From Flaviflagellibacter sp963786225 (GTDB lineage: Bacteria; Pseudomonadota; Alphaproteobacteria; Rhizobiales; Methylopilaceae), in NCBI GenBank assembly GCA_963786225.1, contig CAWAYQ010000010.1, forward strand, positions 167,744 through 231,743: a stretch of DNA of 64,000 nt. The letters are read 5' to 3'. The notes beneath the pieces were generated by a model. That model was not told the origin of the DNA, did not search any database, and was given only the letters and a program-made list of their open reading frames with translations. The translations under genes were made by a program, and so were the position numbers. Shown here piece after piece: positions 59,121 to 64,000 of the stretch. The stretch's first letter is position 1; the number at the start of each line of letters is the position of its first letter.

Positions 59121-59402
59121 ATGATCCGTAGCTTCAAGGACCGGGCTACCGAACAGATCTCGCGAGGGGTGTGCCCGAAAGGCTTTCCCGCCGAACTGTT
59201 CAAAATCGCGCGGCGAAAGCTGGCAATGATAGATGCCGCCGTCGAGCTGTCGGACTTGCTGGCTCCGCCGGGGAACAGGCTGCATCTGCTCAAGAAGGAC
59301 CGGAAGGGTCAGCACGCGATCAGGATCAACGACCAGTATCGGGTTTGCTTCGAGTGGCGAAAAGGCGACGCGCTCGATGTGGAGATAACGGATTATCACT
59401 GA
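59121..59402 (+). CDS. higB: HigB-type toxin (RelE/ParE superfamily ribonuclease)
   Basis: 93 residues starting MIRSFKDRATEQISRGVCPK, with RLHLLKKDRKGQHAIRINDQ and YRVCFEWRKGDALDVEITDYH, the typical HigB C-terminal ending. HigB cuts mRNA at translating ribosomes. It precedes the antitoxin by 13 bases, the reversed order that is usual for higBA. Confidence 0.9.
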   Translation: MIRSFKDRATEQISRGVCPKGFPAELFKIARRKLAMIDAAVELSDLLAPPGNRLHLLKKDRKGQHAIRINDQYRVCFEWRKGDALDVEITDYH

Positions 59403-59415
59403 AGGACAGAGGCTC

Positions 59416-59733
59416 ATGGCCGCTCGCAAACAGCTCACGCCCCTTCATCCCGGGGAAGTTCTACGCGAAGAATTCATGGAGCCGTATGGGCTGAGCGCGT
59501 ATGCGGTCGCCAAGGCATGCAAGCTTCCCCGCACGCGTATCGAGCGCATTGCCCGCGAGGAAATGGGTATCTCCGCGGACACGGCTCTTCGCCTCGCCAA
59601 GCTGTTTGGCACGACGCCGGAATTCTGGCTGAACCTGCAGACCAGATACGAGGTGGAGATGGCCGCGCTCGCGATCGGTGAGGACCTCAACCACATCCCG
59701 ACGTTGCGGCCCGGAGAAGTGCAGGCTGCCTAG
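59416..59733 (+). CDS. higA: HigA-type antitoxin (XRE-like HTH)
   Basis: 105 residues: LTPLHPGEVLREEFMEPYGL and an HTH (AYAVAKACKLPRTRIERIAR, then DTALRLAKLFGTTPEFWLNL), the canonical HigA domain. It neutralises the toxin and represses the operon through the palindrome upstream of the toxin. Its ATG lies 13 bases after the toxin stop. Confidence 0.92.
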   Translation: MAARKQLTPLHPGEVLREEFMEPYGLSAYAVAKACKLPRTRIERIAREEMGISADTALRLAKLFGTTPEFWLNLQTRYEVEMAALAIGEDLNHIPTLRPGEVQAA

Positions 59734-59769
59734 GCACGCGAAGCGAGGCACCTCACTATTTCCGGGCGG

Positions 59770-60897
59770 TCATTCCCGGGCCCGCTCGTCTCCCAATTCC
59801 AGCACAACACGAACCAGCTCCGCCTGCCGGCGGATTCCGGTTTTCTCGAAGATGCGCGTGAGATGCATGCGCGCGGTCGAAACCGCGATGCCGAGCCGTG
59901 CCGCCGCCGCCTTGCGGCCATCGCCGCGCGCAATCTCCATCGCAACCTCGGCTTCGGCGGGTGTCAATCCGAACCGCCGCCGGAGCTGCTCCTTGCGCGC
60001 ATCGTGTTCCTGCGCCGGATCGGTCACGACCAGAAGGGCGAGGGGCCTCGCGTGCCACCCGGTGTCGAGGCCGATATGCTCGGGCCGGAACGGCGTGACG
60101 GCGATGCGCAATGCCCGCCGCTCGCGGTAGGGAAGCTCGACCACGCCTGAGGCGCTGCCGTTCAGGGCGCCGGCGCTGCCCGCGATCAGCCGCCGCAGCG
60201 TCCGGCTTGCCGCGGCGTCCGTACTGCACAGGCCGTCGCGGTCGAGGTGAAGGCCGCGCCCGTCGCGGAAGAGGCGCACAGCCGCGTCGCTCGCGAAAAC
60301 CACGGCGGCCTTGGCATCGACGATCATGAAGGCTGCGCCCAGTCGATCTATCGTCGCCCAGGCGCCCGCGGCGCCGAGATCCGTCGCGTGAAGGCGCCGG
60401 CGAACCTGCAGCGCCAAAGCGAGATGCGGCGACAAGGTCTGCAGCATGGCCGCGTCTTTCGCCTCGAAATCGCCGGCCTGCCGGCGCCGGCACACGGCGA
60501 AGAAGGCCGACAATGTCGGCATCTCATGGCCAAAACCAAGCCCGTGAAATCCGCCCGCCGGCCGCACAAAGTCGTTGTAGAAATCCGAGCGCTCGAAGTC
60601 GCGGTCCGATACGAGGCGAGACCGGATCACGACAGCGCCGCTTGGCACGGCGCGCACCGACGGCTCGATCCAGCCGGCGGCTTCCGGCGAAAGGAAGCGG
60701 GCGAAGGCGCTCTCGTCCATGCCGGCGCTTTTCGCCACTGAGGCATCCGCGCGCGCGGGATCGCGGGCGAACAGCATTGCATGATTGCCGCCGACGAGAT
60801 CGACCAAGGATTGGAGCATCGGCTGCCATGCATTCGCTGTCAGCGCCGCATCGTAAATGCGCTGCACGGTCGCGTGGATTGCCGCTGCATGTGCCAT
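59770..60897 (-). CDS. LuxR-family regulator with C-terminal HTH
   Basis: 375 residues: an N-terminal sensor region with no recognised name (MLQSLVDLVGGNHAMLFARD; FGHEMPTLSAFFAVC), a PAS-like middle (AFMIVDAKAAVVFASDAAVR) and a C-terminal LuxR-type HTH (LTPAEAEVAMEIARGDGRKA, AVSTARMHLTRIFEKTGI). No receiver domain. Ligand unknown. It is convergent with the HigBA operon and has about 240 bases of upstream sequence. Confidence 0.82.
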   Translation of the reverse strand: MAHAAAIHATVQRIYDAALTANAWQPMLQSLVDLVGGNHAMLFARDPARADASVAKSAGMDESAFARFLSPEAAGWIEPSVRAVPSGAVVIRSRLVSDRDFERSDFYNDFVRPAGGFHGLGFGHEMPTLSAFFAVCRRRQAGDFEAKDAAMLQTLSPHLALALQVRRRLHATDLGAAGAWATIDRLGAAFMIVDAKAAVVFASDAAVRLFRDGRGLHLDRDGLCSTDAAASRTLRRLIAGSAGALNGSASGVVELPYRERRALRIAVTPFRPEHIGLDTGWHARPLALLVVTDPAQEHDARKEQLRRRFGLTPAEAEVAMEIARGDGRKAAAARLGIAVSTARMHLTRIFEKTGIRRQAELVRVVLELGDERARE

Positions 60898-61151
60898 AGG
60901 ACCCCCGGTGTTCTCCCTATGAGTGTCCCGAGGCTCTCGCGCCGTTCAATCCGAGGCGAGGCTATAGGACGAATGTCCGGGCCGGAAGCCTGGATTGCGG
61001 GCGATCGGGAGAGCGCGGGCCCGTTCCGGGCCGCGCCAGCGGCAATGACGGCCGAATCGCCCCGCATGACGGACGTTTGTCCGTCGCGGCGCCCGGACCG
61101 CTGCCGGTAGGTTCGACGACGAAGGATCGAGTTCCAACCAAGGAAGACCAC

Positions 61152-61737
61152 ATGCGCGGCAAAAGCCATGACGTCATCATCAGGCCATCCCGGATGGGCC
61201 GCGTTGCGGCAACCCTGATGCTGGCGCTGCTGTTGTCCGCCGGCGCGGCTGACGCCAAGACGTTTGAAGCAATGTCACAAAGACGCCAGCGCGGGCAACA
61301 AGAGCTGCAATCAACTGCCGGACCCCGGTCAATGTCTCGGCCAGGTCAGTATCCGTCTCGAGAGATGCGCGTGCGAGTCGAGAGGAGGCGTCCTGACGCA
61401 GACATTGGGCGTTTATCAATGCTCCGCAAACTCGGCACCCCACCCGCCGGCCTCCTGGACTCCTCCAAGGCCAAAGCCGGAAGGGGTTCGCCCCGTAGGT
61501 ACGCCGCCTAAATCCAGCACCCCCGACAAGCCGCGAGGCCCGGGCATTGTCGGTACACCGCCAAAATCCAATCCCGGGACGCCGGTCAGGCCGCAGGGGC
61601 CGGGCAGTGGCGGCTCGCCACCGAAATCCAATTCATCCTCGGGTGGAGGAGGGGGAGGAGGAACGATCCTTCGCGCCGGAAACTCCGGCAATTCCAATTC
61701 CGGCGGCGGCGGCAATTCGGGCGGCTTGAAACACTAG
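61152..61737 (+). pseudogene. Secreted Cys-containing Pro/Gly-rich protein, one frameshift
   Basis: A signal peptide (MGRVAATLMLALLLSAGAAD) is in one frame and the mature part in another; the slip is near 61262. The mature part has six Cys (HKDASAGNKSC; QCLG; RCAC; QCSA), then PPKS/PVRPQGPG repeats and a C-terminal GGGGGG tract. The two parts fit together in order and spacing, so this is probably one gene with an indel. Function unknown, probably exported to the envelope. Confidence 0.6.
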
Positions 61738-61762
61738 AGGCGTCAAAACAAGGGAACGTGCC

Positions 61763-62098
61763 ATGACCATTCGTCGTGATGTCACATTATCGCTTTGCCT
61801 CGGCGCGGCGCTGTCGATTGGATTGATATTTGCCGCGCTGGACATGGCTTCGGCCGCCACGGTGTCGCGTGACCATCGCGGCCAGAACGGCGCGCCTTCG
61901 GGCGGCGTCACGGTCAACGGGCAGAAAGTCAAAGCCACGCGGCAGCCGCAGCCCAGGATCATCGGCCCGAGCTGGAAAGGCGGATACGATGCGCTCGGGC
62001 GAGCATCGGGGAAACGGGGCGCCGCATCCGGTGTGACCGTGCGCGATCATCGCACATGCGGGTTCGGACCCGGACGGCCGAACAGGCCGTGCAGCTAG
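61763..62098 (+). CDS. Small exported protein, unknown function
   Basis: 111 residues: signal peptide (LCLGAALSIGLIFAALDMAS), then polar sequence with ASGVTVRDHRTCGFGPGRPN and a C-terminal CS. Two Cys near the end could form a disulfide. It follows the previous gene by 25 bases. No family recognised. Confidence 0.55.
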   Translation: MTIRRDVTLSLCLGAALSIGLIFAALDMASAATVSRDHRGQNGAPSGGVTVNGQKVKATRQPQPRIIGPSWKGGYDALGRASGKRGAASGVTVRDHRTCGFGPGRPNRPCS

Positions 62099-62306
62099 AG
62101 CTGTCTGCGCAGCGAACGGGAATGCTTGCCGCGTCCCCGCCGAAAGCACGGCACTCGGGGCCGGCCCGACATGCCGGCAAACGCGGCACACGGCCCAACG
62201 GGGTTAACAAAAGCCTGCCGCCGGTACATACGACCTGCGACAAGTTGTGAATCCGGCGAACTAATCGTTCCGTTTTGCGGAATATGAGGCCTACATTCAG
62301 GGCCGA
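62099..62306. other. Intergenic region without recognised gene
   Basis: About 210 bases. No repeat, hairpin or gene is supported; a promoter for the small membrane protein downstream may be present. Confidence 0.4.
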
Positions 62307-62405
62307 ATGTTGCGCGATAGACAATACCTCAAACGCATCGCCTTCGGCATCGCCGTTTCGCTCGTCATCGAGGTCATTGCCTATCTCGCGATTTTCGGCT
62401 GGTAG
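62307..62405 (+). CDS. 32-residue single-helix membrane peptide
   Basis: MLRDRQYLKRIAFGIAVSLV is followed by a hydrophobic helix (IEVIAYLAIFGW) after a basic N-terminus, the usual small membrane protein layout. No recognised family, and the short length makes chance possible. A terminator-like hairpin follows. Confidence 0.45.
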   Translation: MLRDRQYLKRIAFGIAVSLVIEVIAYLAIFGW

Positions 62406-62412
62406 GCGCATG

Positions 62413-62443
62413 AAAAAACCCCGCCGGGTGAGGGCGGGATTTC
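62413..62443 (-). terminator. Rho-independent terminator of the minus-strand membrane gene
   Basis: Read leftward: CCCGCCC, a short loop and GGCGGGG followed by six T's (the TTTTTT of the AAAAAA run). It closes the gene at 62475-62660. Confidence 0.8.
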
Positions 62444-62474
62444 AGATCGTGCGCGCCATTCCGGACGCGGAGAT

Positions 62475-62660
62475 TCAGCCGGTAACGCCCAGGATCATGC
62501 CGCCGACGCCGCCAGCCAGCAGAAACACGATGAGCAGGGCATAGGGGATTTCGCCCGCCCCCTTGAGGAACGACGCTTTGGCGCCGTTCAGCGGCCGGGC
62601 GAGCCAGAGGAGCGCTATCGCGAGGCCGAGACAGATGATGCCGATGAATTCGATGGCCAT
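62475..62660 (-). CDS. Small two-helix membrane protein
   Basis: 61 residues with two hydrophobic segments (FIGIICLGLAIALLWLA and YALLIVFLLAGGVGGMIL). ATG without a strong ribosome site. Its own terminator lies downstream. No recognised family. Confidence 0.55.
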   Translation of the reverse strand: MAIEFIGIICLGLAIALLWLARPLNGAKASFLKGAGEIPYALLIVFLLAGGVGGMILGVTG

Positions 62661-62712
62661 GTGCGCGATCTCCGTGGTGGGAGCGGGAGCCTAGCGGCAC
62701 GGCGGCAAAAAG

Positions 62713-62742
62713 AAACCCCGCCTGGTGAGGGCGGGGGTTTCA
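62713..62742 (-). terminator. Rho-independent terminator of the secreted-protein gene
   Basis: Read leftward: AAACCCCCGCCC, loop CTCACCA and GGCGGGGTTT followed by CTTTTT. It closes the gene at 62773-63090. Confidence 0.8.
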
Positions 62743-62772
62743 GTCGTTTCAGTCACCGATACTTCCAGCCGC

Positions 62773-63090
62773 TTACTTCAGGGGCGCGCCGTGAACGAGG
62801 CGCATGCATTCGGCGGCTTCCCGGCCGACCTTGCGGGCCTCTTCTTCCGTGATCTTGCCGGCCTCGTGCAGCGGCTGCAGGTAGGGCCTGATCGCCTGTT
62901 CCAGGGTCGACTTGTTTTCGGCCATCTGGATCCCGGCCTTGTAGGTTTTCAGCGCTTCGCCCGTGAGGCCCTTGGCGCACTCGTCGGCCTTCGCCCGGTC
63001 GGCGAATGCGGCTGTCGGGACGGCGAGAAGGGCGAGCGCGGAGACGCCGGTCAGAACGGCCAGTACGGCGGGTGTAAGCGTGAGTTTCAA
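62773..63090 (-). CDS. Small exported helical protein
   Basis: 105 residues: signal peptide (TPAVLAVLTGVSALALLAVP) then a helical domain DECAKGLTGEALKTYKAGIQ and ECMRLVHGAPLK with a Cys pair. The best start is a TTG with GGGAGG upstream; no ATG lies in the conserved frame. No domain recognised. It may be a periplasmic stress protein. Confidence 0.6.
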   Translation of the reverse strand: MKLTLTPAVLAVLTGVSALALLAVPTAAFADRAKADECAKGLTGEALKTYKAGIQMAENKSTLEQAIRPYLQPLHEAGKITEEEARKVGREAAECMRLVHGAPLK

Positions 63091-63253
63091 AATGACCTCC
63101 CAAGACGTGAGATTGCGAGATTGAAGTGCCGCTGCTGAACTCAATCTGAACGCGCCGGTTCCAAAGAAGCAATCCGCGCCGGCTCGCGGCGCCTTGACGG
63201 ACGGCCGCACAACTTACGATTTCTGGGGAAAAAACCGTCGCGTTTCCGCCGGG

Positions 63254-63400
63254 TCACATCCCGATGCGGTACGCCGCTCTGTGCAAAGCGTCGCTGCCGT
63301 AGACCAAAGCCTCGGCGACCGGCCGGACGAGCATCCGGCCGTGATACCAGTTCGCATCCACGAAGATCAGGGCCGCCACGATGGCGAGAACTCGCAACAT
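63254..63400 (-). CDS. 48-residue membrane peptide
   Basis: MLRVLAIVAALIFVDANWYH is a hydrophobic start followed by a polar tail (GRMLVRPVAEALVYGSDALH), a common form among small membrane proteins of this group. No ribosome site is obvious, so it is tentative. Confidence 0.5.
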   Translation of the reverse strand: MLRVLAIVAALIFVDANWYHGRMLVRPVAEALVYGSDALHRAAYRIGM

Positions 63401-63511
63401 GATGCAATCATGGCGTGTATTGATTAAACATCTGTTGTCTGGGAAATGGCGATTTTCATGAATCCGCTGGGTGTCGGGCGGAACATGAAAAACTCATTTT
63501 GAAATCAACAA

Positions 63512-63571
63512 CTAGGCCGTAAACTCATAAGCGCGCAGCCACTCGAAGTCGGTCAGGTCATATCGGCTCAT
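63512..63571 (-). pseudogene. Remnant of an IS5-family transposase start
   Basis: Nineteen codons reading MSRYDLTDFEW then LRAYEFTA. The first eleven match the canonical start of IS5-group transposases. The reading frame then runs straight into the terminal inverted repeat, so the body has been deleted. Confidence 0.75.
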
Positions 63572-63986
63572 GCCAGAGCTGAATCAGACCTGCTGCGTGG
63601 GATCAATATCCCGGTTGCCAAGGCTCGCCTTCCAGCGCGGCCAGGTCGCCATCCGCCAAGAGAAGCCACAACGCGATGATCTTGTCGGGCGGGATATCGG
63701 TCATGTGCCGAGGGTCGCCTTCTTCCAGATTCTCGAAGACGAGATACCCGTCCCGGTGCGCCCCAAGGCACCACTCGCTCTCATGCGTCACGCTGACCGA
63801 CTTATGCTCCGCATCTTCGGGATTAGCTTCAAGCTCCTGAAGCAACTCGGGAAACACCGAAGGCGGCGCTTCCTCCATGTTCCCAAGTCTGTGCGTTATG
63901 TGAAAGCTCATCCAAAACCCCGCCGACGAACGAACTACGGTCTATAGGCTGACGCGATCACTGATGCCATTTATGAGTTCACGGCC
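63515..63986. mobile_element. Deleted IS5-type element carrying a passenger gene
   Basis: Outer ends GGCCGTAAACTCATAA (63515-63530) and TTATGAGTTCACGGCC (63971-63986) are inverted copies with one mismatch. At the left end is the remnant transposase start; between it and the right end is the complete 102-codon gene at 63603-63911. The element is 472 bases and lacks a functional transposase, so it could only move in trans. Confidence 0.7.
63603..63911 (-). CDS. 102-residue passenger protein inside the IS5-derived element
   Basis: MSFHITHRLGNMEEAPPSVF, then TLLQELE-type (PELLQELEANPEDAEHKSVS) and GYLVFENLEEGDPRHMTDIP and ALEGEPWQPGY. The compact acidic layout with EPWxPGY recalls small immunity-like (Imm1-type) proteins, but I cannot confirm a family. 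The gene has an open frame and no frameshift. Its presence between IS ends suggests it is moved with the element. Confidence 0.55.
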   Translation of the reverse strand: MSFHITHRLGNMEEAPPSVFPELLQELEANPEDAEHKSVSVTHESEWCLGAHRDGYLVFENLEEGDPRHMTDIPPDKIIALWLLLADGDLAALEGEPWQPGY

Positions 63987-64000
63987 TGGTATTTCGGCTT

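Noticed and set aside
63141..63407. 88-codon open frame on the minus strand
   Set aside because: Arg/Ser-rich with no signal or domain; the 48-codon frame at 63254-63400 is the better candidate.

Overview
The window is GC-rich bacterial chromosome, most likely from an alphaproteobacterium of the order Hyphomicrobiales. This is inferred from gene content (DUF1989, DUF2236 and DUF2092 families, small secreted Tat proteins, TTT-type solute receptors), base composition and families of intergenic palindromic repeats. No rRNA, tRNA or CRISPR array was seen.

Region 1 (1-10.6 kb) is an acid-stress type island. A minus-strand unit encodes aspartate 4-decarboxylase, an aspartate:alanine exchanger and a 901-residue Orn/Lys/Arg decarboxylase. 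Beside it are a second exchanger (cut by the window edge), a small K+-channel-like protein, a NarL-type regulator with Glu in place of the phospho-acceptor Asp, and an HlyD-like membrane unit. Many of these genes carry single-base frameshifts.

Region 2 (10.6-24.7 kb) is mixed accessory sequence: small secreted proteins, a sulfatase homologue that has lost its catalytic Cys position and a metal ligand, a HAD phosphatase, an AI-2E family exporter, a GFA protein, a metallo-beta-lactamase-fold hydrolase, an MFS transporter, a RibD-C reductase, an AraC/GyrI regulator and an M15-like protein. The hydrolase sits behind a near-copy of the leader that precedes the arginine antiporter gene.

Region 3 (24.9-36.2 kb) holds arginine/ornithine antiporter and arginine deiminase genes running into an RND efflux pair, then a secreted Gly/Arg-rich protein, an esterase-like hydrolase, an antiporter remnant and an amidohydrolase.

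Region 4 (36.4-44.4 kb) is the most promising part. A guanidine-II riboswitch precedes a Gdx-type guanidinium exporter. About 2 kb further on is a tight operon of three DUF1989 paralogues, a complete amino-acid-type ABC importer and a DUF3830 protein, divergent from an RpiR regulator. DUF1989 proteins include the carboxyguanidine deiminase subunits, but no carboxylase or allophanate hydrolase is present here, so this may be a variant guanidino-compound system.

Region 5 (44.4-54.6 kb) has an AAC(3)-I-like acetyltransferase, an alpha/beta hydrolase, an aldo/keto reductase and a copper-resistance island (CopA, CopZ-like chaperone, an HMA/TauE-like/cupredoxin fusion, a Spy-like protein, DUF305 and CueR) with three recognisable CueR-type promoters.

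Region 6 (54.6-64 kb) has a TTT receptor, a threonine aldolase, a GIY-YIG gene among hairpin repeats, a HigBA toxin-antitoxin pair, a LuxR-type regulator, several small membrane or secreted proteins and, at the right edge, an IS5-derived element that lost its transposase and carries a 102-residue gene.

Three families of dispersed repeats punctuate the window: A (about 160 bp with 40-bp inverted arms), B (about 140 bp) and C (120-175 bp). Short Tsp-like palindromes are nested in some copies.
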